From: Armillaria gallica
Taxonomy: Eukaryota > Basidiomycota > Agaricomycetes > Agaricales > Physalacriaceae
Direction: 5' to 3'
Length of the DNA: 64,000 bases
Assembly (NCBI GenBank): GCA_037576215.1
Contig: JBANDB010000015.1
Location: 1 to 64,000, forward strand
The notes under the pieces were generated by a model, which ran no database searches, was not told the DNA's origin, and was given only the letters and a program-made list of their open reading frames with translations. Position numbers and translations under genes: made by a program. Below, piece after piece: positions 1 to 11,290 of the stretch (within the stretch, counting starts at the first letter, position 1; each line of letters starts with the position of its first letter).

Positions 1-120
1 CTAACCCTAACCCTAACCCTAACCCTAACCCTAACCCTAACCCTAACCCTAACCCTAACCTAACCCTAACCCTAACCCTAACCCTAACCCTAACCCTAAC
101 CCTAACCCTAACCCTAACCC
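1..120. repeat. telomere repeat (CCCTAA)n, left chromosome end
   Basis: About twenty tandem CCCTAA units (TTAGGG on the other strand) start at the first base, so the window begins at a chromosome terminus. One unit near 59-63 has lost a C (CCTAA), which shifts the phase of everything after it. The array stops sharply at 120, and unique sequence that is open in one frame follows directly. Confidence 0.98.
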
Positions 121-435
121 TTTGGGGCCTCGAAATGCCGTGAATGTGCTTTGTTCGGGGTAGCTTTTCCAAAAGCTGCAACGCATAAAGTGGAATCGCC
201 CTCACCGCCTCATATTGTTTCAGGCCTGAAACGGTCGTCTCCGGACTCTGATTCCTCTGACACGGTCCCTGTGAAAAGATTGCGCCGTTTCGCTCCAGAG
301 GGCCGTGCAGTGCCATCGGATCTTCCGTGTATTCGTAATCGGGAGTACTTGGACTTTTATGATGAGTGCTTACACGCGATGTTAGCGGTTATTCATCGTC
401 GGCTGTCACAGACTGCCAATGCTAGTCTTGCTTGA
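118..435 (+). pseudogene. 3' fragment of a gene truncated by the telomere
   Basis: The frame is open from the last telomere stop (115-117) to a stop at 433-435 and contains no ATG before position 360, so the natural start is missing. The peptide has a CxxC pair (KCREC) at its beginning, a Ser/Asp-rich stretch, a basic nuclear-localisation-like cluster (PVKRLRR) and a helical tail (REYLDFYDECLHAMLAVIHRR). Fungal telomere-linked RecQ-type helicase genes commonly lie against telomeres and end in cysteine-containing tails. I suggest that origin only as a possibility, because no helicase motif remains. The coding direction is away from the telomere, so the 5' part was either lost in a break healed by telomere addition or lies in missing sequence. 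Confidence 0.45.
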
Positions 436-537
436 ATTATTAATCATCTACCACTCAGAATTACATTTACTCATCACGCATATCAATCATAATTGCATTG
501 TTATAAAGCTACCTACTAGGATTGTAAACCTGCAGCA

Positions 538-1862
538 ATGATCGACCTTCCCGACGAACTGAAGCTAAACATCCTTCGGTCTGATACGCTTTCCCCAACA
601 GATCTCCTGAACTGTTCTTTGACCGGTTCATCTCTTAAATCGTGCGCTCTGGAGGCTTTATACGGGCGCATTCGCATCTGTACCATCTACAGATTGTCGT
701 GGTGGCTCCAATACTTTCGTATCCGGCTGGAGAGACGGATATGGGTCGGTGAGATACGTATTGAAACTGCTTGGGCTTCCATGGAGGGATGGAGTGAGCT
801 AATAAGCTTCTTCCCAAACCTGAGAGCACTCCATTTCTTCGAAATCTATATCCTATCGTACACGGAACAATGGTCAACACCATCACCGTTGCCTTTGCAG
901 TTGACGTTCACTCGATGTTACCTGACTGCTAGGGCAATGGTAAAAGTGTTATGTCTCCCACATATAGCAGCAATCTTTGTGGAGGGAGGTTTTGCGATGG
1001 AGGTTCGAAGACCAGTGGGGCGTGACCCACGAAACGTGAACCGCTGTTTGCCCACAGTGTCATTTAACCATATGGATCTGGATGAGGCGATTGACTTAGC
1101 CGGATGCTTTCCACACCACACTACAGCAGTTGATTCGATTCATTGGAATGTCTATCGATCTCACCTTCCGATCAAGACCCCAATCGAGATCGGAATCGTG
1201 GGCTCTTTCCTTCTAAGTATGCATGTGAACCTGAAAGGTACGTGATTCTATGCAATCGCGGTGTATTATGCCAATTCGTTGATTGTATCATTTCCTCAAG
1301 GTTTCAATGAAACGCACACACACTTTTTGGATTTATCACCCTGCACATCACTCAGGGATATCCATTGGAGGTCGACGTTTGAACAGCCCCAGTTGCTTCT
1401 ATCTTGCGTGAAAACTCTTCCAACTCCCTGCCAGTTATGTTTGTTGGAGCTCCGCTTCACTTCTCAAATCGAATTCGCCTGGGTGGATTTAATCAACCTA
1501 CTGGATACACGCCAGTTTGCCCGCTTCACGACATTGCGACTCCTCTACAGACGAGGATTTTACCAAGGGAATTCGGTGTTGCACCGTGCTGGTGCGAGCA
1601 ATATATGGGATTTAGAAATTCACGTCAGGAGCAACATCAAAAAATGTTTGTTTTTTCCATCCTCTAACGTTCGGTGAATAGTAATTGTGGACGGTATTCG
1701 CAGATATTGGAAGTTGAAAACGACGGTTGTGATCCAGACTCTGGAAATTGTTGCGTGGCAGATTTGATGGCGCTTACATCGTCACTTACTAAATTGAATA
1801 TTATTACTGTATTCTATGTGCATCTGCTTACTTTGTACCACTCTCCGACTCTCATTCTTTGA
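538..1862 (+). CDS. F-box protein, three exons, possibly decaying 3' end
   Basis: ATG at 538. The N-terminus reads as a basidiomycete F-box (MIDLPDELKLNIL, then LSPTDLLNCSLTGSSL, ALYGRI), the adaptor that joins a target to an SCF ubiquitin ligase through Skp1. It is followed by the leucine-rich tail usual in these proteins. Exon 1 is 538-1237. The intron 1238-1300 (GTACGT...CTCAAG) joins in phase to 1301 onward (FNETHTHFLDLSP). Exon 2 probably ends at 1623, and intron 1624-1703 then joins in frame to 1704-1862, ending LTLYHSPTLIL. The first junction is well supported. The second uses a weak donor, and the final exon lacks a recognisable C-terminus, so the 3' end may be degenerate. The gene lies about 420 bp from the telomere array. 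Confidence 0.65.
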
Positions 1863-2089
1863 CAATTAACTGCGTGAATAACTTATGATTTATTGAACAT
1901 CTGAAAGCGCCATCACCGGAATCTCCCGCTGTCAAAAGTGAGTCAAGGTAGCGGGTCTTGCCGCTCGCCGGCCTTACTTACTTATTTTACGTAACGAAAT
2001 GACGGTGACACCAAGGCCCCCCACATAAACAACAGACTACATACACGCTGTCACTCCCTCCCTCCATAGGCGTGTATCGTCTGTCTGTC
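1863..2089. other. intergenic, nothing recognised
   Basis: No gene, RNA or repeat seen between the F-box gene and decayed gene copy A1. It holds only short C/T-rich stretches around 2040-2095. Confidence 0.5.
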
Positions 2090-3530
2090 TACGAGAGACT
2101 AGAAAGAACCCGGGCCGGATGCAACCGAAATGCTCCTTCCTTTCGCCATCACTTTCCTTGCTTCCGTTTCGCCCTCACGTCCTCGCGAGTATGAATTCTC
2201 TCAAGCGGAAACATTACTTGCCTACATAAAGGTTCGTCCTACTATCATTTCTATGCGACTGTATTCATAATCTGTGCTTTGTATCTATTGACAATTGTAG
2301 GCTTATCCGGGTTGTTGCGCACCAGAAAGGCCTACAAAGTCAACATAAACGTTGTAATACCAGCTCGCGGCGTAAAAAAAACAACAGGAAGTCATCAACT
2401 TGAAAGAAAGAAAAATTGAGTGCCTTTCTTCCCCGGATCTGACGGCTTTTGTTATCCTCTTTTTTGCTACCATGTTTCCGTCTTTCTTGGGGGTATCGGC
2501 GATATTAACCTCGCCTCTGGCTCCTAGGGTGATTCAGCCGAGGTGACCCGTAATTCGTGATGACCGTGTGGGGAAAACGGGAGGATAACTGACACAAAGA
2601 GTGAATTATATACGAGGTGCGTAAATCTCCTGTTTCTCATTTGCCTTTCGTCTAAGTATACACTCTTTGAAGATGCATCTTTTCAAATTCAAGGAGGCTA
2701 TGGCTCATCTCGACAATTAGCGCAGATAACCCGTTGGGAAATGCACCGCTGGTATGGCAAATCTCTATTCTTCAATTCGCTTCTCTCACTGATGTCTTTG
2801 CACAGTGCACACACGTACCTTAGGGTCTCAAAACCCTACATACCCGTGGCATCTGCCCAGCTGCATTCCTAGTCTGCCGGAGCCCGTCAATGCCTATCGG
2901 AGGATGGATTATCTTCCGAAATGTTGTATCGACGCTGAAGTAGTGCCGAGATCATGAAGCAGCCGATTCGTGAGTGCGGCTTCATTATCCTTCATCTGTT
3001 ACTTTGAACTTATCGTTCTTTTACAGATGCCCATGACCATACGCCAGTTCGGCAACTCTGCCCACCGCTAGCCCAACGAAGATCTTCAATCAAAACTTAT
3101 GCGAACCCGATGGCAGTAGGGCAATGAGGATAGACGCTGAATCAAACTGAGATAGATGAGCAGAGGGTACGTATGATGAGCCGTTCACTATGATTCTGCC
3201 GCTTATCATCGCATTACTAGGTATCTTCTATCAAGGTAAAAACATGAGAAGTACGTCTATCATCTTGTATTCAGATCGCTTCCACTCACCTTTCTATCCT
3301 TTCAAATCTTCTCCTTGTATTCAATGCCTTGAGGATAACACAAACATCCCTGAACCCACAGACATCCATCATGCATTGAATCAGCGGGAGATGAGTGGTG
3401 CCTCTCACTGTGGACATAGAAATAGCAATTCATATTCCGACGTGAGTAGGTCTTCTTTGCGATCAACGAACTTTTACTAACTTTAAACATCAGGAGGGAT
3501 AGACTTGCCTGATCATCTTCAAACATCTAA
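2090..3530 (+). pseudogene. decayed multi-exon gene, copy A1 of a duplicated pair
   Basis: Similar along most of its length to 9800-11290 in the same orientation. The 5' end still shows an exon starting at ATG 2130 whose product begins with a signal-peptide-like segment (MLLPFAITFLASVSPS) and ends AETLLAYIK. A 69-nt intron follows (2232-2300, ending ACAATTGTAG), and the next exon (AYPGCCAP...) runs into a stop after about 15 codons. Further apparent introns keep GT...AG ends, for example near 2970-3025 and 3443-3493. Both copies retain the same first intron, so a spliced gene was duplicated and both copies then decayed. I do not recognise the family. Confidence 0.55.
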
Positions 3531-4269
3531 GTCCACTCTGTTGGGCCGCGGCTCTGAAGAACAACTTTATTATGAACCTTGTCACCACGATGTCGGACAG
3601 CATATCTTCTAAAGCCCAGTTTTACGTGCATGTAGCACGTGCTGCACTGCCAGAGGACCCTATTTCACGTACGGCAGCAAATATATGATCACCTTATCCC
3701 TTAGTGATCGTTATCTGCCATTTAGACGCGCATATAATCAGGTTACCGCCTTTTAAAGCGTCGTATATCCTCTCTAGCGCGCGGTTGCACGCACGCAATC
3801 ACGTCTCCAAGATTGTTTTGTTCTGTTTTGTTCAGTGTTGTAGGTACCTCACCTACTTTATGGCCCGTACGTGCTTTCCTACAGTTTTTGACCGTATTCA
3901 TTAATCGTATCGCAGGTGGTGCTGTCGGTTTATACCTGTGCGCCCGCCCATATGACCTTCAATAGTTGGTACAACATCTGCGGCAGTGTGGCTTACGCCT
4001 ACTTGAGATGGAGGTTATGCGATAGCAGAGGAGATGCCTGCTTACCAAGGGTACTCGTATGTGCTCCGATGCCGTTTTTGAGATATTCGTTAATCTCTTT
4101 GTTCTAGCTGTCTGCAATGATATCACTGCCCTCTCAAGGATCATTTTGCCTCCAGACTCCAACTGGTCCAAATCCCTTGCCGACATATAAAACGGTGATT
4201 CCAAGGACCTCACGGGATCTGTCTATTGTCCTTGACTACGCCGATTTGTGCGGACTCGCTGTGTCAGTC
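3531..4269. other. no supportable gene
   Basis: Only short, frame-poor open stretches. Nothing matches another part of the window and no RNA gene is evident. The lost 5' end of the dehydrogenase pseudogene would be expected here but cannot be traced. Confidence 0.4.
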
Positions 4270-5245
4270 ATTTGAAACGATACTCGAGCCGTACGAATGT
4301 GTTCAAGTTGTATAGTCAACAGAGGATGACTATCATCGACCTCACCGATTTCAGCAGCGTCGTCGCGTTTGCCGACCGGGCTGAATGTGAACTAGGACGA
4401 CTGAATATTCTCGTACGGAATGCTGGCATGGTATGAGCAAATCGAGGGTTGCAAGAGAAAGTACGTGGCATCTTCTATGACCGGACAAGGACTAATCATT
4501 TTCTTAGCTTGCATGCGAATAACCTCGGTCCAGGTTTACTCGCTATCCGTATGATTCCAAAGATGCTGGAGACGGCTAGCAAGCACTCAGTAATCCCAAA
4601 ATTGGCCATTATTGCAAGCGACGTCCACTACTGGACGACGATCGAAAAGGACGTTATCGCTGGACTGAGCATCCTCGCGAATTTGTCAGACAAAGACTAT
4701 TGTACAAAGGAGTGCGTTTCGATATCTTTCAACTTTGTAGCTTCTGTGTTGACCGAAGGCAGGGTCATCAACCACCGGTATTTTGATTCCAGACGTTCGT
4801 AACACTTGATCGATCTCGATACCGGCTAGCCCTCACGTCTTCGTAGTGCTCGATGTTCTCTTCGGTTGATCCCTGCACCTGCACCTGCACACCCCATCCT
4901 TGCCAGCGATCACAATGAACTCCGTCAATCTTGGGTTCTGTCACTCGGGCGTCCGAACTAGTATTCCCACCGATGAGGCGAAAGTCATGCGGAAGGAGGA
5001 AGAAAAACACTGCTTTACGACCGAAGAAGGGAGCCGATAGCTGGTTTACGGTGCCGTTGGCTCGCTGTACGACGAGGAGAAACTCTACGGCAAGTATTTC
5101 CAAATGCCCGAGAGTCGTGGAGGAGAGCGATTTCATGATCAGTGAAGACGGGAGGATCGTGCAAGATAACATCGGAGTCAGTAAATTTGCCTTTCAGATG
5201 ACGGCATGGATTATTGATTTCTTGGGATTAGGGTTTAAACATGCA
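4270..5245 (+). pseudogene. short-chain dehydrogenase/reductase pseudogene, copy 1
   Basis: Pieces of a fungal SDR (NAD(P)-dependent, retinol-dehydrogenase-like) lie in order but in different frames. A beta-strand segment with the NAG motif (LNILVRNAGMV) ends near 4436. A segment of 4449-4715 reads HANNLGPGLLAIRMI and LAIIASDVHYW, the region of the catalytic Ser. A remnant of the SVNPGFCHSG-type segment lies near 4910-4960. The tail near 5100-5180 reads VVEESDFMISEDGRIVQDN. The TGxxxGxG nucleotide-binding segment and the YxxxK active-site region are missing or broken, a stop interrupts the 3' part near 5038 and at least one frameshift lies near 5110. The second copy, at 23.19-24.13 kb on the minus strand, matches through all these parts, including a degenerate intron. 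Confidence 0.8.
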
Positions 5246-6379
5246 CAATATTCTGCTTCTTAACTCAGTGCTATTCGGCACAATCTCCGCAGCCCTGCGT
5301 ATCGCGATGAATCGTGTTGCGTGCATGGGTACCCTCATCTCTTCCTTTTACCATCAATGACCGTCGATAGCTACACCTTCAATTCGGGCTGACACATTCT
5401 TGTCAGCCCGACGACTTTATCTGGTCTGACTCTGTGCCATTCAGAGGACCTCTTCGGCCTAAAATTTGTATTCGGTGTCGTCTCTGATGAAGCGGTTACA
5501 ATGATCAGTGCAATTACGTACAACACAGTCCTCCAAATATCGGACCTGCGCCCCGGGATCTTCCCCACTTCAATCTCTAGGATGATGCCAGTGGCAAACA
5601 TCGGTATTGTTGCTCGTGACGTCGGCTTAGCATCATCGATCATCCCATCCATGAGCCGTCGTCGTTTAACCAACGTTCAACCTAAGCAATGCATATCCGT
5701 TATTGAACAGTCGTGACTTGGAGAAGTTTAGTTGGAGTTTTGTGTCTGGTGGGATTACGTGGGAGTACGGCCTGCAGAATTGGAGTGTTTTGGTCATCGC
5801 ATAATAACCCAAGTATCTCACGAAAGCTACAACATGCGGATGCACTGCTAGGCGAGGAGGGGGAGAGAAGTCCAGGTAGCCACGTGTTGAGGCCCGGAGA
5901 CCTTTGAAGCTCTGGGGTGACGCCGTTCATTAGCCACGATATTGACGGCGCACATTCGCCTGGGACCGCCTTCCCGTTCTCCAGAACAACAGTTAGAAGT
6001 GATTTTCCGCCTTTTACGATTGAACAGTTCTGTATCACATCGTCCTTGTAGAAGATGACGGATTCCGGTAACCCTGTTCCGGACGTCAAATTTAGGGAAA
6101 TTTCGACGAGAACACTGTTTCACCTTAGTCCTCTTGGTGCGCTAACAGCATGCCGGGGGAACTTTCCCGACCACATTCCACTGCAAACTTTCAACTGATA
6201 AATGGATTATCAATTAGATACATCGTAATTGTACGCGTAATGTCTCTATTTCATCATGAAGTATTATGTCTAATCGACGTACTTAGATTCTGTTCCCTTG
6301 ACTACAAAGACTACAATGTTTGTTCCATGACCTGTGGTGTCCTCTGGTCTCCGTCTTGCATTGCCTGAAAATAATACGA
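5246..6379. other. no supportable gene
   Basis: Several short overlapping open frames occur on both strands (5371-5716, 5700-6123), but none has recognisable motifs or a consistent splice structure. The only structure noted is the inverted repeat at 5384-5411. Confidence 0.4.
5384..5411. repeat. perfect 10-bp inverted repeat, 8-nt loop
   Basis: TCGGGCTGAC (5384-5393) and GTCAGCCCGA (5402-5411) are exact reverse complements separated by ACATTCTT. The left arm with its flank (TTCGGGCTGACACA) recurs near 25566, so it may be part of a small dispersed repeat. No associated gene was identified. Confidence 0.6.
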
Positions 6380-7922
6380 TCACTGATCCTGATACCAGAT
6401 CTGTGCATTCTTGTGTTTCCCTGCAACCACCGGCATCTGACCATGCATCGCAGGCAACGCAAAGAGAAGATCAATGTACGTTGATCTCTCATTGAAGGTG
6501 CCAGACGTGAGGACACGTATCAGCGATTCCGTGAAGACGCTTTGAACCCCGTCCTCCTTCCTCGTCTCCCTTACAACCTGGTGCTCCTGACACGCTGCCA
6601 AAACTACGTGAGAGGACATATCCGGGCACCATTTCTTTGAACACACAGACTGATAGCCGGGAAATTGTCTTGAGTTCTCATCTGCGACGTCAAACATCTG
6701 TTTCGGTGAACCATTTGATAAGGGTGGGAGGGTACGGACCCCTTGGTCTGGAGTCCCAGTGTCGGTCCCAGCGTGAGAGCAGTCCAATAAAAAGGTAATA
6801 TGATGACCTTTCGCACGAGAGATGTTTTGGAGAATGGTGTTGATTTCTCGATCACTGATGTCTGGGACATGGGAGCCATTTCCCTCCGTGCGGTCAATGG
6901 GGCAGAGAGCTTCAATGCTATCATTCGCATTGGAGCAATATCCTGCGGTAGAGTATCCCGATCCGTGTCCAGAGAAATATATGATGATGTTATCTCCGTT
7001 CTGGATTTCTGTATTATTCATCAGACCAATGAGGGTTTGAATGATATTGACGCGAGTAGGAATGTGGTAGTTGTCCGATGAGGCGTGTTCCTTGGAACCG
7101 AACAGACGCTGGATCCGGTGTTTTGGCACGCATAGGTCTTCGGTGAGATATCTTTCCATCATTAATGCATCTCTAACGCAACCACGTAGAGGGTTGCATT
7201 CATATGCATCTATCCCAATGAGAACAGCCCAGAATCTGGAGGTGTCAATGTGGTGTGCGCGTGGGGACTGAACCATGGGAGGTCAGTTTCAGTATCGATC
7301 ATTCAACATGAAGGCGCACCTCTTCGAAATTGAAGTAGCGAGGCAGCTGGAAGGATGATACACGGACGCGTAGCTGGTACAGCGTGTAAAGATCTTTCAG
7401 CGCTGATATGGTATTTGCATCTTTATCGGAGAAAGCCCTGGCCTTTGTCTCATCGAAAATTTCTACGGAGTCAATATCTCCAGTCATCCCATACTCATTT
7501 GCCAACTGGGCCTCGAGCCCTTCAAGCAAGAGAATTTTTCTCCCGAGTTCTTCGATATCCTTTGGGGAAGTTAGCTAGATGAACATTTAAGAACAGTCGA
7601 ATGACGGAGACAAAGAAATAGTACGAACAGAACTTCTGCGTTCACTTGATGAACGTGACGGTTCTACCTGGTGGTCATGACGACTCTGCAGAATAGTTTA
7701 GTGGTGTACGTAGGAAAACGCCAGAACACTGATGAAGGAACGTACGGGGTTAAGAATTCCACTTAATGCATTCTTGAAAGTGGAAAAGATTTCTTTTAGC
7801 AGAGCCAAAGGCTGCAGAGTCGGTGATTGTCCCGGGATGGCTGAGCTTTCGTTGCCATGAAGTGTTTCAATTGATGAAGCGGCAGACCTAGTGCTAGTGG
7901 CGATCATGTTCGAGTTACTCAT
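6380..7922 (-). CDS. caspase-like (peptidase C14) protein with Ser at the catalytic Cys position
   Basis: Four exons: 7922-7746, 7685-7629, 7574-7320 and 7267-6380. The introns are 60, 54 and 52 nt, all GT-AG and all in phase 0, giving 458 residues. Residues 1-78 are Ser-rich. Residues 79-163 form a charged helical domain (DIEELGRKILLLEGLEAQL, then NEYGM). The caspase fold begins near residue 174 (FWAVLIGIDAY). The catalytic His is present in YFSGHG (His about 264). The Cys loop reads DCSHAG where the paralogues read DCCHSA or DCCHSG, so the residue just before the His is Ser (about 327). C14 peptidases use that Cys as nucleophile, so this protein is predicted to be inactive or strongly impaired. 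The frame is otherwise intact, which suggests a retained pseudo-caspase rather than debris. Closest relatives in the window are at 28 and 58 kb. Confidence 0.85.
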
Positions 7923-8569
7923 TCTACGGAGTTATGAATGTTCCTTGAGTATTTGCGTAGTGCAAATAGCCACCTATGAGTGAATGATGGAGAGTAAAAG
8001 TTGAGTAGTTTTTGGTGTATTGTGCATTTTCGATAGTTATACACTGCACAGCTCGTAAGCAACACCATTCAAGCTTAAGCTCCAAATAGCGCCCTGCACT
8101 AAAAATGCTGGATCCATTCTGTCGACCGGTGCGAAGATCTTGCGAGCCGTCCCTGAATGCTGTAGTATCACAAGACTTTTTTTTAAAGTACTTTAATTCG
8201 CCAAGAGTCGTTGGAGCATCGTTTTTACACCCAGCTTCTTGATGGTGTCGCAATCGGACCGTAAGAAGCTGGGCAGAGCTAGGCAGGATTGGATGTTAGC
8301 TGTGGTTCTCTACATTCATAGATGCATGTGTGACATCAACTATCTTATTGTCGATACACGCTGGGTTCCGAATTGGTTCCGAATGCTATCCAGGGCTTGT
8401 TTGGCCTGTACTGGGCCGGGCGTGACCGTATGGCACACAGCTCGTTCGAAGCTGTGCAGCGGCCCGCGTGGTTGCTGTCAAGCAGGATGATGTCATAGCC
8501 GCTTATTGAGTCCTTCTGTTCTTGCAGAAAGAAAAAAAAATGGGTCATCCACATGCATCCACACGCAGG
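7923..8569. other. upstream region of the caspase-like gene, no gene seen
   Basis: Open frames of up to about 110 codons occur here (for example minus strand 8253-7924), but they show no motif, no paralogue in the window and no splice logic. The interval presumably carries the promoter of the minus-strand caspase-like gene starting at 7922. Confidence 0.4.
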
Positions 8570-9640
8570 ACTTTACGACAATTTCAAAATCCACGGGAAT
8601 TTGAGCGCAACATCCATAGAGACCCCGACCCTAATATTCCCCAAGCTCATAGACGAGCAGAGAACAGACATTTTGTAAATCGTGAGTTTCTCGTCAACCA
8701 CTGCATGCAAATGATCCCGTGCTGAGGAACACACTGAAGGAGCCACAATGCATAAATGTACGATTTCTTGCGAAGAAGGGGAAGGTAGTTGGGATGAAAT
8801 GAATCAGCCTTGCATCCAGTGCGGATTCCGGAAGGACAGGGGGATTTCCCACGGTAACGCGTAGAGGGTCCGTGCACGCTTGGTGTCTGGGGGACTTCCA
8901 CCGTGATTGGGGCTCCGACTAGGGCGTTCCTTCCTTCCTTTCTTCCTGACGCTCCACATCTTGGGGGTCATGCTGCACCTCTTTTCCGTGCCTTCCCTTT
9001 ATTTTCAAAACACTATTCGACGGCTGGTTTAATGTGGGTACGAAGGCGAGAATAGAGCTGCCCGAGTCGGGATTATCGTTGAATTTGACTGGTTCTCGGT
9101 CTCTCTCCCTACGAAGATTGAAGACAATACTTAAGATGGCGCCGGCGAGTCTTGATCTCGTTCTCGACACTTCAACCTGAGCTAAATCACTCTTTAGACA
9201 CTGTACGAATTCACGGATGCCGACCCATGGAGCACTGCTTCCTTTACGAGTCTCTGAACGCCCGTATTCCTCCTTTGCTGTCGTTCCACGGAAGACGATG
9301 GACGTTGCCCACGCTGAGGATGTTAGTTCAGGATCTTTGATGCAATCACGCAGTTTGTCGGATGGCCAGTTCATCCTTCTCCTCACCAATAATTCCTTGC
9401 CTGAACTTTTTGCAGTCCAGAATACCGTATCTGGTTCTCGTCAGCGCGACGTTCATTACCTATTTGTACGCTATTATCATTTTCCCTGACGCCGTGTATC
9501 AGATATGTCTTGTATTTATGTAGACCTGCATGAAAATGCTACACTTTCTTATTCTCCTTTTGCACCGCACCTGAACACGGTACATGTTGAAGCGACTCTT
9601 TCGCGCAGTAAAGTCCGAGGACGTGCTACCTGCCACGCGT
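8570..9640 (-). pseudogene. decayed gene, copy B1 (inverted relative to B2)
   Basis: Reading the minus strand from about 9640 to 8570, the sequence matches the plus strand from about 47600 to 48700. Shared landmarks include a TTCAGGCAAGGAATT segment just before GGTGAG, a TACGGTATTCT segment, a GGAAGGAAGGAA run and the segment around the GGTCTCTAT motif near 8615. A 156-codon open frame (9389-8919) lies inside but does not correspond to the 155-codon frame of B2 at the protein level, so neither is likely to be a translated gene. The original product is not recognised. Confidence 0.55.
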
Positions 9641-9799
9641 TCAGAGACCGGCTCAGGAAGATGGCTGGTGTTCTATCCTTGGTTACCACGCGGTTTGCCA
9701 CTAAACTAACCGTCCTTGCAGAGGCCAGAGCCACCTAATCCCTCGGATGTGTCCTTTCTCAACTGCTCTCGTCCGTCGAGAGAGCGGAAGAAGCTCGGC

Positions 9800-11290
9800 A
9801 GTGACCTGAGGAACCCGGGCCGGATATAGCTGAACTCTCCTTGCTTCCGTTTCGCTCCCGCTTCCTACAGAGCATCAATGCTCTCAAGCTGAAGCCCTAC
9901 TTGTTGACACAAAGGCTCGTGCTACCATCCTCGCCATGCGACTGTATTCATAATTCATGATTTGCTTTTCTTGACAATTGTAGGCTTACCCGGGTTGTTG
10001 CGCACAACGTCGACATAAACGTTATAATAGCAACCCGCAGCGGAAAAGCAACATAAGCTAATCAGCTTGAAAGTATTCCTATGCTCTCTCGGTGACTCCA
10101 ATGGAAGGAAACAAGAATAGAGTGCGTTTCTTCCCCGGATCTGATGGCGTTTCTTTATCTTCTTATCTGCTATAGTTTTTCGTTCTTCCTTGGAGACATC
10201 AGCGGCAGTAACATCACTTATAGCTCCTAGGACGATCCAGCCGAGGCGACGTGTAATCCGTGATGGCCCTATACAAAAAACGAAACGATAGGTAACACGT
10301 GATGAATACTAGGTGCGTTAGTCTCCCGTCTCTCATCTGCATTCATCGGAATGCATACCCTTTGAAGATGCAATTTTCAAATCCAAGGAGGCTACGTCTC
10401 ATATCAATAACCAGTAAAAACTACTGTCTCAGGCCTTGTCCTACAAGCGCGTCATTCGAAGGACAGGTGTTACTCATTCGCATCTTGGAGAAGTCTACAA
10501 AAGACAAGGAACACCTGTGCTACTCCTCTATATCATCTAATACCGCAAATGATTGACTAGTGACTAGTCGAAGTTGGAAAGCATGCCGCTGGTATGGTAT
10601 ACCCCTACTCTTGGTGTCCCTTATTTCACTAATGTCTCTGCACAGTGCATGCATGTCCCTTAGGATTCCAAAACCATAAACGTTCGTGGCGCCGGAGCAG
10701 CTGCATTTCTAGCCTATTGGAGGCGGTCAGCACCTATTGAACGACGGATGATCTTCTGCAGTGTTATGTTAATGCCAACATAATGCCGAGCTCAAGACGG
10801 GACTGATTCATGGGTACGGCTTCATCATCGTTCGTCTATTACTTTCAACTTATTAGTGCCTCACAGTCAACCTATGGGCCGGCATCGAGTATATTCAGGT
10901 ATGGGTCCGCGCAATCTGTCGAATCTCTATCGTGATCAATATATTTTATCGCCAACGTATTCGAATACAACGGCGATCGGGCAATAAGGATGGATACTGA
11001 TGCATCTAGGTATCTTCTGTCCAACAGGAAACGCGAGAAGTACGCCTATCTCCAATATCAAGATCTCTTGCATTTACCTTTGTATCGCTTTGAAGATTCC
11101 CCTTGTATTCAACAAGTACCTTGAGGATACCTACCATAAGGGTGCCTGAAGCCGCAGATGTCCCTCGCTGAAACAGCGGGAGATAATAGTCACCTCTTGC
11201 TTCATCCATTGATATTCTGACCTTGTGAGTTCCGTTTCTCTGCAACGAACGAAATGTAGTAACTTCCGCGGACAGGAGCTATGGCGAGGC
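9800..11290 (+). pseudogene. decayed multi-exon gene, copy A2
   Basis: Second copy of the unit at 2090-3530. Conserved landmarks are CCCGGGCCGGATA, the ATGCGACTGTATTCATAAT intron interior, the ACAATTGTAG acceptor followed by GCTTACCCGGGTTGTTGCGC, an AAGGAGGCTA segment, CACAGTGCATGC, and the AACAGCGGGAGAT segment near the end. The first ATG of A1 is lost here and several stops interrupt the frames. No function assigned. Confidence 0.55.

Noticed and set aside
635..1121. Minus-strand open frames (83 and 67 codons) under the F-box gene
   Set aside because: They lie antisense to the well-supported first F-box exon and have no motifs.
7924..8253. 109-codon minus-strand frame upstream of the caspase-like gene as an extra exon
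   Set aside because: A good ATG at 7922 opens the first exon, and the upstream frame ends at a stop without a splice donor that would join it.
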